12,597 nt of DNA from Pelotomaculum sp. UBA3102 (GTDB lineage Bacteria; Bacillota; Desulfotomaculia; Desulfotomaculales; Pelotomaculaceae). The translations under genes were made by a program, and so were the position numbers. A model generated the notes under the pieces. It ran no database searches. It saw only the letters and a list, made by a program, of their open reading frames with translations, and was not told the DNA's origin. Of this stretch, positions 1 to 8,798 are shown piece by piece. Each line of letters begins with the position of its first letter. Position 1 is the stretch's first letter. The stretch spans positions 1-12,597 of the forward strand of contig DFAQ01000064.1 of NCBI GenBank assembly GCA_002365865.1, given 5' to 3'.

Positions 1-3000
1 TGTGAGGTATATGTGGCGCCGCGTACTATGGATGACCGCACTCCGAAGGTAGATGACACTCCTTACCACCTGGTTCTGCTGGCCGAAAACGGAGAGGGTT
101 ACCGCAATCTGTTAAACCTCGTTTCCCTTGGTTTTACCAGGGGATTTTATTACAAGCCCAGGGTGGACAAGGAGGCGCTGGCCCGGTACAGCGGGGGGCT
201 GATTGCCCTGAGCGGGTGCATTGCCGGTGAAGTTGCCTCAAAAATTCTGGCAGGGCAAAACGAGAAGGCACGGGAGGCGGCAGCAAATTACCGGGACATC
301 TTCGGACCGGAAAATTTTTTCCTGGAGCTTCAGGATCACGGTTTTGAAGAACAGCGGAAAGCCAACCGTGAACTGCTGAAGATTCATAAGGAGTTGGATA
401 TCCCGCTGGTGGTCACCAACGATGTCCATTACGTACGGCGTGAAGACGCAGAAAACCAGGATGTGCTTCTGGCTATCCAGACCGGTAAGAGTGTGGACGA
501 CCCGGACCGGATGAAATTTCAATCGGAAGAGCTGTACTTGAAGAGTCCCGAAGAGATCAACCTCCTGTTCGGCGAATTCCCGCAGGCAATCCGGAATACG
601 GTGGAGATTGCGGACCGCTGCAATGTAGAGATGGAATTCGGCAAGTACTTTTTACCGGATTATACCGTGCCGGAAGGTTACAACGCCGATACCTACCTGG
701 TAGAGCTTTGCTATGGGGGCGCGCGCAGGATTTACGGCGGGCTGGACGACGAAGTGAGGGAACGGTTGGAATATGAGCTCGGTGTCATCAAACAAATGGG
801 TTATTCAGCCTATTTCTTGATCGTCTGGGATTTCATCCACTTTGCCAGGCAGAACGGGATTCCGGTGGGGCCGGGACGCGGCTCCGCAGCCGGTAGCCTG
901 GTGGCGTACAGCCTGGGCATTACCAATATCGACCCCTTGAAATACGGGCTGCTGTTCGAGCGTTTTCTTAACCCTGAGCGTGTGTCGATGCCAGATATTG
1001 ACATCGACTTTTGCTATGAACGGCGGGGCGAGGTTATCGATTACGTGGTCCGGAAATACGGCGCCGACCACGTGGCGCAAATCATTACTTTCGGTACCAT
1101 GGCGGCACGGGCGGCCATCAGGGATGTGGGCCGGGCACTGGGTATGCCTTACGGGGATGTGGACAGGGTGGCTAAACTCGTGCCCATGGAGCTGCATGTG
1201 ACGATCGAGAAAGCCTTGAACGAAGCCCCTGAATTAAAGGAACTGTACGACCAGAGGCCGGAAGTAAAGAAATTAATTGATACCGCGGCTGCTCTTGAAG
1301 GGATGCCGAGGCACGCCTCAACTCACGCCGCCGGTGTGGTAATTACAAAGGAGCCGCTTACCCATTATCTTCCTTTATACAAGGCCGGCACCGGACCGTT
1401 AACAACCCAGTTTTCCATGGGAACAGTTGAAGAACTGGGCCTTTTGAAGATGGACCTGCTTGGCCTGAGGACTCTGACGGTTATTAGCGATGCCGCCCGC
1501 CTGATTGCTGAAAGGACCGGGAAAGAGCCGGAAATTGACCGGATACCAATTGATGACCGGGAAACCTATGAAATGCTTTCGCGGGGTGAGACCGCGGGGG
1601 TATTTCAGCTTGAGAGCAGCGGAATGCGCACCATCCTGCGGGAGCTTAAACCCGAGGTTTTTGAAGACATTGTTGCGCTGGTGGCGCTTTACCGTCCCGG
1701 CCCGCTGGGCAGCGGCATGGTGGAAGACTTTATCAAAAACAAGCACGGAATTAAGAAGGTAAAGTACCTGCACCCCAAACTGGAACCGGTCTTAAAAGAT
1801 ACCTACGGAGTAATTCTCTACCAGGAACAGGTCATGCGTATAGCCAGCGACTTGGCCGGTTTCACCCTGGGTGAAGCCGATCTGCTGCGCCGGGCCATGG
1901 GTAAGAAAAAGCCGGAAATTATCGCAGGCTTGCGGGCCCAGTTTATTAAAGGTGCGCAAAACAACGGTGTTAACGAAAAGGTTGCCGCTCAAATATTTGA
2001 TTTGATGGAATATTTTGCGGGTTATGGTTTTAATAAAAGTCACAGCGCGGCCTACGCGATGGTTTCCTATCAGACCGCATACTTAAAGGCAAATTATCCT
2101 TTGCAGTATATGGCGGCCCTGCTTACTTCAGTCAGGGATAATACCGACAAGGTAGCGGCGTACATTGAAGAGTGCCGGCGCCTTGAGATCGAAGTGTTAC
2201 CGCCCGATGTCAATGAGAGCCGGGAAAGTTTTACCGTAGCGGGAAACAAAATACGTTTCGGCCTGGCAGCAGTAAAAAATGTCGGCCTGGGGGCGGTGGA
2301 ATCTATTATTCAGGCCAGGGAAAAGGACGGCCCTTACAGCGGTTACGCCGATTTTTGCCGGCGGCTTGATACCAGGGTCATTAACAAGCGGGTGCTGGAG
2401 AGCCTGATTAAATGCGGAGCCTTTGATTCTATGGGTCATCACCGGGCCCAATTGATGGCTACGGTGGACACAAGCCTGGGACTGGCCCAGCAGTCACAGC
2501 GGGAACGGGAGAACGGGCAGCTTTCCCTCCTGGATTTTTTTGGTGACGGGGCCCGGGAATCGGCAAGCATTAACCTGCCGGAGGTAGGTGAATACCCGGA
2601 GGAGCAATTACTGGCCCTGGAGAAAGAAACGCTGGGATTGTATATCAGCGGGCACCCTCTTTCAAGGTACCGCGACGAACTGAACCACCTCACCACGGTC
2701 AACGCCGCGGAAATTCCGGAGATGTCCGAAGACAGCGAGGTGGTATTGGGAGGGTTGATTACCGGGGTTAAAAAAATCAATACCCGTAAGGGAGATACCA
2801 TGGCCTTCCTTACCCTGGAAGACCTGACCGGTACGGTTGAAATAGTGGTTTTCCCCCGCTGTTATCTTCAATACCGTCCGGACATCCGGGTTGATGAAGC
2901 GGTCCTGGTAAGGGGACGGACAAGTAAAAACGATGATGAAGCAAAAAAGATAATTGCGGAGGAGATTTCCAGTCTTGAAAATCACTTACGCGGAGAACTG

Positions 3001-3315
3001 CATTTAAAAATAGACAGTGTTAATTCTCCCCTACTGGACCAGGTGCAGATCATTCTCGGTAGTTTTAAGGGTGAATCCCCGGTATTCCTGCACTTTGAAA
3101 AAGAAAAAAGAGTAATCAAAGCGGGACAAAGATTCCGGGTGGACCTGTCCGGTCAGGTAGTAGTGAGGCTTCAGGATCTCCTGGGGCATGCCGGGGTAAA
3201 AATAAAGAGAAGTGACTTCAGCGAGGAAAAATCGTCAAGCAGAAAGAAACCATTAGGAGAAGAAAAAATACCGGTTAAAGGAACGGGGAAGTTTTTTAGT
3301 ATTCTGGAATTATAA
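1..3315 (+). CDS. dnaE: DNA polymerase III subunit alpha (DnaE), 5'-truncated by window edge
   Basis: Catalytic subunit of the replicative DNA polymerase holoenzyme. The reading frame is open from base 1 (CEVYVAPR...), so the GTG at 13 is internal; by family comparison roughly 80 N-terminal residues of the PHP domain are missing. The visible 1104 residues show the rest of the PHP domain, the polymerase core with MPDIDIDF (catalytic acids D334 and D336 in visible-part numbering) and ALYRPGPLGSGMVEDF, a helix-hairpin-helix region, a likely beta-clamp-binding motif QLSLLDFF starting near residue 840, and an OB-fold (about 910-990) with the LTLEDLTGTVEIVVFP signature. In the third catalytic segment the sequence is MVED where E. 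coli has MVDN, so the usual Asp is Glu followed by Asp. The lysine/serine-rich tail looks disordered. No clear terminator follows; mtrB has its own promoter. Confidence 0.97.
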   Translation, partial: CEVYVAPRTMDDRTPKVDDTPYHLVLLAENGEGYRNLLNLVSLGFTRGFYYKPRVDKEALARYSGGLIALSGCIAGEVASKILAGQNEKAREAAANYRDIFGPENFFLELQDHGFEEQRKANRELLKIHKELDIPLVVTNDVHYVRREDAENQDVLLAIQTGKSVDDPDRMKFQSEELYLKSPEEINLLFGEFPQAIRNTVEIADRCNVEMEFGKYFLPDYTVPEGYNADTYLVELCYGGARRIYGGLDDEVRERLEYELGVIKQMGYSAYFLIVWDFIHFARQNGIPVGPGRGSAAGSLVAYSLGITNIDPLKYGLLFERFLNPERVSMPDIDIDFCYERRGEVIDYVVRKYGADHVAQIITFGTMAARAAIRDVGRALGMPYGDVDRVAKLVPMELHVTIEKALNEAPELKELYDQRPEVKKLIDTAAALEGMPRHASTHAAGVVITKEPLTHYLPLYKAGTGPLTTQFSMGTVEELGLLKMDLLGLRTLTVISDAARLIAERTGKEPEIDRIPIDDRETYEMLSRGETAGVFQLESSGMRTILRELKPEVFEDIVALVALYRPGPLGSGMVEDFIKNKHGIKKVKYLHPKLEPVLKDTYGVILYQEQVMRIASDLAGFTLGEADLLRRAMGKKKPEIIAGLRAQFIKGAQNNGVNEKVAAQIFDLMEYFAGYGFNKSHSAAYAMVSYQTAYLKANYPLQYMAALLTSVRDNTDKVAAYIEECRRLEIEVLPPDVNESRESFTVAGNKIRFGLAAVKNVGLGAVESIIQAREKDGPYSGYADFCRRLDTRVINKRVLESLIKCGAFDSMGHHRAQLMATVDTSLGLAQQSQRERENGQLSLLDFFGDGARESASINLPEVGEYPEEQLLALEKETLGLYISGHPLSRYRDELNHLTTVNAAEIPEMSEDSEVVLGGLITGVKKINTRKGDTMAFLTLEDLTGTVEIVVFPRCYLQYRPDIRVDEAVLVRGRTSKNDDEAKKIIAEEISSLENHLRGELHLKIDSVNSPLLDQVQIILGSFKGESPVFLHFEKEKRVIKAGQRFRVDLSGQVVVRLQDLLGHAGVKIKRSDFSEEKSSSRKKPLGEEKIPVKGTGKFFSILEL

Positions 3316-3356
3316 CTTGCGGTTGAAGACCCGGAACGACAGTTAACCGGGATAGC

Positions 3357-3385
3357 TTGTTAAATCAAGTTGATTATGGTATGAT
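3357..3385 (+). promoter_or_regulatory. Predicted sigma-A promoter with extended -10, for mtrB
   Basis: The -35 box TTGTTA (3357-3362) and -10 box TATGAT (3380-3385) are separated by exactly 17 bases. A TG one base upstream of the -10 makes it an extended -10. Transcription would start near 3392, giving a leader of about 36 bases before the mtrB start. It allows mtrB to be expressed independently of dnaE. Seen by eye only. Confidence 0.6.
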
Positions 3386-3427
3386 TGTGAATGTTAAAAA
3401 CAGGTAAAATATTGAGAGGTGGTTTTT

Positions 3428-3658
3428 TTGCCGGAAAAATTGGATATTGCCGGAGAGTATGTGGTTATTAAAGCCCTGGATAACGGAGTAAATATTATCG
3501 GTTTAACCCGTGGCAGGGACACCAAGTTTCACCACTCGGAGAAATTGGATAAGGGAGAGATTATGATCGCGCAGTTTACTGAGCATACCTCGGCAATAAA
3601 AATTCGTGGACGGGTGGAACTGATGACCAGGCACGGAAGGATCCGGACGGACGAATAA
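3428..3658 (+). CDS. mtrB: Trp RNA-binding attenuation protein (TRAP, MtrB)
   Basis: TRAP forms an 11-subunit ring that binds tryptophan and then wraps (G/U)AG-repeat RNA, terminating transcription or blocking translation of tryptophan genes. The 76-residue protein aligns with Bacillus subtilis TRAP almost without gaps, including the core FHHSEKLDKGE and AQFTEHTSAIK segments. The RNA-contacting KKR triad is intact at K39, K58 and R60 (K37, K56, R58 in B. subtilis). Residues matching the tryptophan pocket (T27, T32, Q49, T51, S55) are also present. The start is TTG at 3428, placed 5-6 bases after GAGGTGG (3416-3422); the GTG at 3419 lies inside that ribosome binding site. It sits between dnaE and the acc genes, not beside folE/mtrA as in Bacillus, and no trp genes or anti-TRAP gene are visible. 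Confidence 0.95.
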   Translation: MPEKLDIAGEYVVIKALDNGVNIIGLTRGRDTKFHHSEKLDKGEIMIAQFTEHTSAIKIRGRVELMTRHGRIRTDE

Positions 3659-3663
3659 TTATA

Positions 3664-3697
3664 ATATCCAGGGCAAAAGCTCTGGATATACTTATTT
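3664..3697 (+). terminator. Rho-independent terminator after mtrB
   Basis: An 11-bp stem (3664-3674 with 3679-3689, one G-U pair) closes on an AAAA loop only five bases after the mtrB stop. It is followed by a modest T-rich run (ACTTATTTT). The hairpin is strong but the U-tract is imperfect, so some read-through is possible. Confidence 0.75.
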
Positions 3698-3828
3698 TCA
3701 GTATTTTACCATGATAGGAATGATAAAAAAGCATTGTAAAAGTTCAGGCCGGAAAAAAAGGAATACCGGTAACATGAGTAGAAAAGACTAATAGCAATAA
3801 GGGTAAACTTGGAAGAGGTGTCTCCGAC

Positions 3829-4020
3829 GTGTGGACGGTAGTATTTATTGCACCTAATAAAAGAGAGGCCCAAAGATTGGAAAAAATTTTGACATCGGAG
3901 GGCTTGCTGGTAAAAATCAGGTCAAGCGGTCTGAGTCAAACCGGCGACAGCTCTTTAATAGAAATCCTGGTTCCGGAATCTGAAGCCCGGGAGGCCTTGG
4001 AAGTGATCAATAATATCTAA
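3829..4020 (+). CDS. DUF2007-like small protein (putative signal-transducing protein)
   Basis: A 63-residue protein starting with GTG at 3829, eight bases after GAGGTG (3815-3820). The pattern is beta-strand (WTVVFIAPN), amphipathic helix (KREAQRLEKILTSEG), strand (LLVKIRSSG), a short linker, strand (SLIEILVPE) and a C-terminal helix (SEAREALEVI). This alternating beta-alpha-beta-beta-alpha layout with the VPESEA motif resembles DUF2007, a ferredoxin-like fold of unknown function sometimes labelled putative signal transducing. As I recall, similar small genes lie directly upstream of accD in related Clostridia, but this was not checked. No catalytic residues, metal-binding cysteines or membrane segments are visible. 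A role linked to fatty-acid synthesis is only suggested by position. Confidence 0.8.
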   Translation: MWTVVFIAPNKREAQRLEKILTSEGLLVKIRSSGLSQTGDSSLIEILVPESEAREALEVINNI

Positions 4021-4106
4021 CCGGTAGTTATTCTTCGGTCAACCGCCTGACCCTCAGGGGAAAACTTCCATGAAAATTATATGCAAATTTAAAGGAGTGT
4101 CATTTA

Positions 4107-4958
4107 TTGGTTTTAGAATTTTTCCGAAAGCAAAAATACATAACGGTTCAGCAGGAACTTGAAGGCCGTGATATTCCGGAGGGTACCTGGGTTAAATGTG
4201 ACCGCTGCGGTGAAATTTTATTTAATAAGGAATTAGATAAGAACTATAAGGTTTGCAAAAAATGCGGGTTTCATTTCAGGCTGAACGCTCTTGAGCGGAT
4301 CAAAATAACCGTGGATGAGGGTAGTTTTAATGAAATGGACGAAGGACTGCTGCCGGTAAATCCATTCGGCCTGCCTGAATATGAAAAAAAACTTGCGCTG
4401 GCCCGCGAAAAAAGTGGTTTAAATGAAGCCGTAGTCACCGGGGAGGGTACGGTAGGAGGTTTTCCTGCTATTTTGGTGGTTATGGATGCCGAATTTATGA
4501 TGGCAAGCATGGGGACCATTGTTGGTGAAAAAATCACCAGGGCGGTTGAAGCTGCCGTTCGCGACATGAAACCAGTAATAATTTTTTCTGCTTCCGGCGG
4601 CGCCCGCATGCAGGAAGGGATTATTTCTTTAATGCAAATGCCCAAAACGGTAGCAGCCTTGGCCAGGCTGGGAGACGCAGGGCTTCTTTATATATCGGTT
4701 TTGACCGATCCCACCACCGGTGGAGTCAGTGCCAGCTTTGCAGCGCTGGGTGACATAATCGTCGCCGAACCCGGGGCCCTGATCGGTTTCGCCGGGCCGA
4801 GGGTTATAGAGCAAACTATACGCCAGAAGTTGCCTGAAGGTTTTCAGCGGGCTGAATTTTTAAAGCAACACGGTTTTGTGGATTTAATTGTTCACAGGCC
4901 ACAGCTTAAAGAAACCCTGGCTTTGCTTCTAGAACTTCATCATCGGGAGGAGAAATAA
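4107..4958 (+). CDS. accD: Acetyl-CoA carboxylase carboxyltransferase subunit beta (AccD)
   Basis: The beta subunit of the alpha2-beta2 carboxyltransferase moves the carboxyl group from biotin on AccB to acetyl-CoA, making malonyl-CoA for fatty-acid synthesis in the cytoplasm. The 283-residue protein has normal length. Its N-terminal four-cysteine zinc finger is intact (C31, C34, C50, C53), followed by the crotonase-like carboxyltransferase fold with SGGARMQEG (163-171) and TDPTTGG (200-206), and FAGPRVIEQT further on. The start is TTG at 4107, seven or so bases after AAAGGAGTG (4091-4099). The stop lies five bases before accA, so the two subunits are almost certainly translated from one message in matched amounts. 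Confidence 0.97.
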   Translation: MVLEFFRKQKYITVQQELEGRDIPEGTWVKCDRCGEILFNKELDKNYKVCKKCGFHFRLNALERIKITVDEGSFNEMDEGLLPVNPFGLPEYEKKLALAREKSGLNEAVVTGEGTVGGFPAILVVMDAEFMMASMGTIVGEKITRAVEAAVRDMKPVIIFSASGGARMQEGIISLMQMPKTVAALARLGDAGLLYISVLTDPTTGGVSASFAALGDIIVAEPGALIGFAGPRVIEQTIRQKLPEGFQRAEFLKQHGFVDLIVHRPQLKETLALLLELHHREEK

Positions 4959-4963
4959 ATAAA

Positions 4964-5926
4964 ATGCCGGCTATTATGGAATTTGAAAAGCCGCTCCAGG
5001 AATTAGAAAATAAAATCAGTGAACTCAGAAATTTTGCGCAAGAAAAAGGTATCGATCTGACCAATGAGATTTCTATTTTAGAAAACCGGGCCAGGGAAGT
5101 CAAAGCATCAATTTACGGCAATCTGAATTCCTGGCAAAAGGTGCTTATTGCCAGACATGCCGAGCGGCCGAACACCCTTGATTATATTAATTGTCTTTTC
5201 ACTGATTTTGTAGAATTGCACGGGGACCGTTTATTCAGTGACGACCCGGCGGTTATAGGGGGGATCGGGCGCTTTGGCGGATTGGCCGTTACGGTGTTGG
5301 GGCACCTCAAGGGTAAAGACACCAAGGAAAACCTGGCCAGGAATTTCGGTATGGCCCACCCGGAGGGTTACCGGAAGGCGATGCGCTTGATGAAACAGGC
5401 TGAAAAATTTAAGCGGCCGGTTATCTGTTTTATTGATACCCCGGGTGCTTATTGCGGTATGGGCGCAGAAGAAAGGGGCCAGTTTGAGGCCATAGCCAAA
5501 AGCATATCGGTCATGGTGACGCTTCAAGTGCCCGTTATTTCTGTTGTTATCGGTGAGGGAGGAAGTGGCGGTGCCATAGCTTTCGGAGTGAGCGACCGGA
5601 TTTTGATGCTCGAACATGCGGTTTATTCCGTGATATCGCCGGAAGGATATGCCAGTATTTTATTTAAAGATGCCGCCCGCTGCCGTGAGGCCGCCGAGGC
5701 CATGAAGATTACGGCGCAAGACCTTTTTGAGCTCGGGGTGGCTGATAAAATTATTCCCGAACCGGCCGGCGGTGCGCACCGCAATCCGGAAATTGCCGCC
5801 AAGAATGTCGGTGCGGCCCTGGCAGAGATGTTGAAAGAACTGTTGGCAGTTCCAGCCGAAAATTTAATTAATCTAAGGTATGAAAAGTTCCGTGCCATTG
5901 GGGGTTTGGTTTCAAATTCAATTTAA
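4964..5926 (+). CDS. accA: Acetyl-CoA carboxylase carboxyltransferase subunit alpha (AccA)
   Basis: The alpha subunit partners with AccD to form the carboxyltransferase that makes malonyl-CoA. The 320-residue protein has the family's usual length. It begins with a helical, probably coiled-coil segment (about 5-50: EFEKPLQELENKISEL...), then the carboxyltransferase domain with ELHGDRLFSDDPA, IDTPGAYCGMGAEERGQ and the oxyanion-hole-forming GEGGSGGA (197-204). The Cys in TPGAYC, where Bacillus and E. coli have Pro, is a common clostridial variant as far as I recall. The start is ATG at 4964; its ribosome binding site GGGAGGAG lies inside the end of accD, showing translational coupling. biotin carboxylase (accC) and accB are not in the window. 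Confidence 0.97.
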   Translation: MPAIMEFEKPLQELENKISELRNFAQEKGIDLTNEISILENRAREVKASIYGNLNSWQKVLIARHAERPNTLDYINCLFTDFVELHGDRLFSDDPAVIGGIGRFGGLAVTVLGHLKGKDTKENLARNFGMAHPEGYRKAMRLMKQAEKFKRPVICFIDTPGAYCGMGAEERGQFEAIAKSISVMVTLQVPVISVVIGEGGSGGAIAFGVSDRILMLEHAVYSVISPEGYASILFKDAARCREAAEAMKITAQDLFELGVADKIIPEPAGGAHRNPEIAAKNVGAALAEMLKELLAVPAENLINLRYEKFRAIGGLVSNSI

Positions 5927-6005
5927 TAAACGCTTGTCAAAATCGCAATAATAATATCAAGTAATATTCTTATATTTAACACCAACTTATAGGGGGTAAA
6001 AATCG

Positions 6006-6968
6006 TTGCAAAGGATAGCATTGTTGACCAGCGGCGGGGATTCTCCGGGCATGAACGCCTGTATCAGGGCGGTGGTGCGTAAAGCGGTCTACCACGGCCT
6101 GGAGGTTATGGGAATAAAACGCGGATACAATGGCTTTATTGAAGCGGACATGGCACCTATGAACACGAGTTCGGTTTCAGATATAATCCAAAGGGGCGGT
6201 ACAATTCTACAAACGGCCCGTTCAGACCAATTTCTGACCCCGGAGGGAAGGGCCAAGGCCTATCAAAATGTAAAGCGTTTCGGTATTCAGGGACTTGTTG
6301 CTGTCGGTGGTGACGGTACCTTTCGCGGTGCCAGGATTTTCAACCGGGAATACGGTCTCCCGGTAGCAGGGGTGCCGAGCACCATTGATAACGACATTCC
6401 GGGCACCGACCGGACGATCGGTTTTGATACCGCCGTCAATACTGCCGTAGAAGCGATTAATAAAATAAGGGATACGGCTACCTCTCACGAGCGTACTTTT
6501 ATTGTCCAAGTAATGGGGAAAAATAACGGTTTTATTGCCCTTGAAGCCGGTTTGGCCGGGGGTGCCGAGTCCATTCTCATTCCCGAGTGCCCTTTTGATT
6601 ACAATGATATCTGCGAGCGGCTTTTAAAGGGTTACCGCCGCGGCAAACTGCACAGCATAATTGTTGTGGCGGAAGGAGCGGCTGACGGCATGGAGGTGGG
6701 GAGGAAAATAAAAGAGTGCACGGAATTAGAAACCAAAGTGATTATTCTCGGTCACCTCCAACGCGGGGGTGCGCCCTCCGCCGCCGACCGGGTCCTTGCC
6801 AGCCGTATGGGTTCCAAGGCGGTGGAACTGCTTATGGCCGGAGAGACGAGGAAAATGGTCAGTATCAAAGCGGGAGAAATAGTTTCCATGGACATTGATG
6901 ATGCTCTGTCGCAGGTAAGGTCCATCGACCTGGATCTGTATCACCTGGCAGGCATCTTATCTATTTGA
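6006..6968 (+). CDS. pfkA: ATP-dependent 6-phosphofructokinase
   Basis: Phosphorylates fructose 6-phosphate to fructose 1,6-bisphosphate, the committed step of glycolysis, in a cytoplasmic tetramer. The 320-residue length is that of the bacterial allosteric ATP-PFK group. Visible motifs are the ATP-site GGDSPGMN (10-17), GGDGTFRGA (101-109), STIDNDIPGTD (125-135, with the catalytic aspartate D128), and LGHLQRGG near 250. Gly104 in GGDG and the absence of Lys before TIDND (Ser125 here) argue for ATP rather than pyrophosphate as donor. The start is TTG at 6006, about nine bases after AGGGGG (5991-5996). It follows accA by 79 AT-rich bases, where I found no convincing promoter, and precedes pyk by 15 bases. 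Confidence 0.96.
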   Translation: MQRIALLTSGGDSPGMNACIRAVVRKAVYHGLEVMGIKRGYNGFIEADMAPMNTSSVSDIIQRGGTILQTARSDQFLTPEGRAKAYQNVKRFGIQGLVAVGGDGTFRGARIFNREYGLPVAGVPSTIDNDIPGTDRTIGFDTAVNTAVEAINKIRDTATSHERTFIVQVMGKNNGFIALEAGLAGGAESILIPECPFDYNDICERLLKGYRRGKLHSIIVVAEGAADGMEVGRKIKECTELETKVIILGHLQRGGAPSAADRVLASRMGSKAVELLMAGETRKMVSIKAGEIVSMDIDDALSQVRSIDLDLYHLAGILSI

Positions 6969-6983
6969 GGAAGGAGAATCTTT

Positions 6984-8747
6984 TTGCGCCGGACAAAGAT
7001 CGTTTGTACCATAGGGCCTGCCAGTGAGGATACCGGGATAATCAAGAAGCTCCTGCTGGCCGGGTTAAATGTGGCACGCTTTAATTTTTCCCACGGGACG
7101 CACGAGGAACACGGGCGACGTATTGCCTCTGTCCGCCGGGTTGCAGAAGAGGTGGGGAAAAATGTAGCTATTATGCTTGATACTACCGGCCCGGAAATTC
7201 GCATGGGCACCTTTAAAGACGAGCCGGTTTGCCTAAAGGAAGGCAGCCAGGTAACCCTGACCACCGAAAATATTGAGGGGGATGAAAAGTATCTGCCGGT
7301 AAACTACTCCGGTTTGCCCGGAGATGTGCGGCCGGAAGATATCATTCTTTTAGCGGACGGGTTGATTGCCCTGAAAGTTTTGTCGGTTGCGGAAACGGAG
7401 ATCTGCTGCCGGGTCTTAAACAACGGTGAATTGACGGGCCGGAAGGGGATAAACATTCCCGGGGTGGCGACAAGCCTGCCGGCCGTTACAGATAAAGATA
7501 TCCGGGATATAAGGTACGGCATTGAACAACAGGTTGATTTTATAGCGGCATCTTTCATGAGAAAGGCTGCCGATGTTCTGGCTATCCGGCAAATCCTCGA
7601 AGAGGCCGGGGCAGAGGGCGTTGGTATCATTTCCAAGATAGAGAACCGGGAAGCAGTTAATAATCTGGATGAGATTATCAATGTTTCCGACGGCATCATG
7701 GTGGCCAGGGGGGACCTCGGGGTGGAGATTCCTCCCGAAGAAGTACCGCTGGTGCAAAAGAGAATTATTGAAAAGTGCAACCGCGCGGGAAAACCCGTGG
7801 TAACCGCTACTCAAATGCTGGAGTCGATGAATTATAACCCGCGGCCGACCAGGGCTGAAGCCAGCGATGTCGCCAACGCTATCTTTGACGGAACCGACGC
7901 GGTGATGCTTTCCGGTGAAACGGCAATTGGAAAATACCCGGTAGAGGCGTTGCAAACAATGGCGCGTATAGCCGGGTGTTCGGAAGCTGCGATTAAATAT
8001 GATGAAATACTGGCAAGAAATGTGCGCAGGAACTTTGCATCTCAACACACCGTAACTGAGGCGATCAGTTACGCTACGTGTACTACCGCTCAGGATCTCG
8101 GTGCTGCTGCCATTATCACTTCGACAGAGTCGGGGTATACGGCGAAAATGGTATCTAAGTACCGGCCGCGGGCGCCTATTATAGCAGTCACTCCTCACGC
8201 CGGGGTGATGAGAAAACTTGCTCTGGTATGGGGGGTACAGCCGCTGTTGGCCGGGGTGAAAAATAATTCGGATGAAATGATGGCGGTTGCCATTGGAGCT
8301 TCTTTAAGCGCCGGGCTGATTAATATCGGTGATTTAGTAATCATTACCGCCGGTGTACCGGTAGGAGTACACGGAACTACTAACTTGATTCGTGTTCATA
8401 CCGTCGGTGAAATTTTGGCCCGCGGGGCGGGTATCGGGCACCGGGCGGTTACCGGTACCGCACGGGTGGTCCGTTCTGCCGAAGAGGCGCTTGAAAAAAT
8501 GAATCCCGGGGATATTTTGGTTACCATAGCCACCGGCAGTGATTTTATTCCGGCGGTCGCAAAGGCCGGGGCGGTAATTACAGAAACCGGAGGCCTTACT
8601 TCCCATGCCGCAATAGTTTGCCTGGAATTCGGGATTCCGGTGGTTGTAGGGGTGGAAGCAGCTATGGAGCTCCTTCCAGACGGAAATATGATCACCGTTG
8701 ACAGTCAGAGGGGGTTGATCTACAGTGGCACGGCCAGGGTGCTGTAG
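6984..8747 (+). CDS. pyk: Pyruvate kinase with C-terminal PEP-utilising (swivelling) domain
   Basis: Transfers phosphate from phosphoenolpyruvate to ADP, giving pyruvate and ATP, the last step of glycolysis. At 587 residues it is the long Bacillus-type enzyme. The TIM-barrel A domain is split by the B domain (about 70-168); KIEN carries the catalytic lysine K218, followed by MVARGDLGVEI and the signature PTRAEASDVANAIFDGTDAV. The C domain follows (about 350-470). The extra C-terminal domain (about 485-587) resembles the phosphohistidine domain of PPDK/PEP synthase and retains GGLTSHAAIV with H541; in Bacillus-type enzymes it is reported to be structural or regulatory. The start is TTG at 6984 after AAGGAG, 15 bases after pfkA, so the two genes are very likely one operon. 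Confidence 0.97.
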   Translation: MRRTKIVCTIGPASEDTGIIKKLLLAGLNVARFNFSHGTHEEHGRRIASVRRVAEEVGKNVAIMLDTTGPEIRMGTFKDEPVCLKEGSQVTLTTENIEGDEKYLPVNYSGLPGDVRPEDIILLADGLIALKVLSVAETEICCRVLNNGELTGRKGINIPGVATSLPAVTDKDIRDIRYGIEQQVDFIAASFMRKAADVLAIRQILEEAGAEGVGIISKIENREAVNNLDEIINVSDGIMVARGDLGVEIPPEEVPLVQKRIIEKCNRAGKPVVTATQMLESMNYNPRPTRAEASDVANAIFDGTDAVMLSGETAIGKYPVEALQTMARIAGCSEAAIKYDEILARNVRRNFASQHTVTEAISYATCTTAQDLGAAAIITSTESGYTAKMVSKYRPRAPIIAVTPHAGVMRKLALVWGVQPLLAGVKNNSDEMMAVAIGASLSAGLINIGDLVIITAGVPVGVHGTTNLIRVHTVGEILARGAGIGHRAVTGTARVVRSAEEALEKMNPGDILVTIATGSDFIPAVAKAGAVITETGGLTSHAAIVCLEFGIPVVVGVEAAMELLPDGNMITVDSQRGLIYSGTARVL

Positions 8748-8792
8748 CAGCACGTTGTGAAAAAACTGAAAAAAATCTTCCCCTTTGGGTAT

Positions 8793-8798
8793 TATAAT
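8793..8798 (+). promoter_or_regulatory. Candidate -10 box upstream of the DedA gene
   Basis: A consensus TATAAT sits 45 bases before the DedA start, inside the 96-base gap after pyk. No good -35 box lies 16-18 bases upstream; the best match, CTGAAA (8766-8771), is 21 bases away. If real, it would let the DedA gene be transcribed separately from pfkA-pyk. Confidence 0.35.

Noticed and set aside
3228..3300. Purine-rich GAG/AAG triplets near the end of dnaE as a TRAP binding site
   Set aside because: Triplets are few, irregularly spaced and mostly AAG; at least eight regular (G/U)AG repeats would be expected.
3340..3352. Terminator for dnaE from the CCCGG...CCGGG inverted repeat near 3331-3352
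   Set aside because: Only five base pairs with a 12-base loop and no following T-run.
7416..8198. A 260-residue open frame antisense to pyk, and others opposite dnaE (for example 805-1197 and 1399-1773)
   Set aside because: They mirror the codon pattern of strongly supported sense genes, lack ribosome binding sites and have no recognisable domain content.
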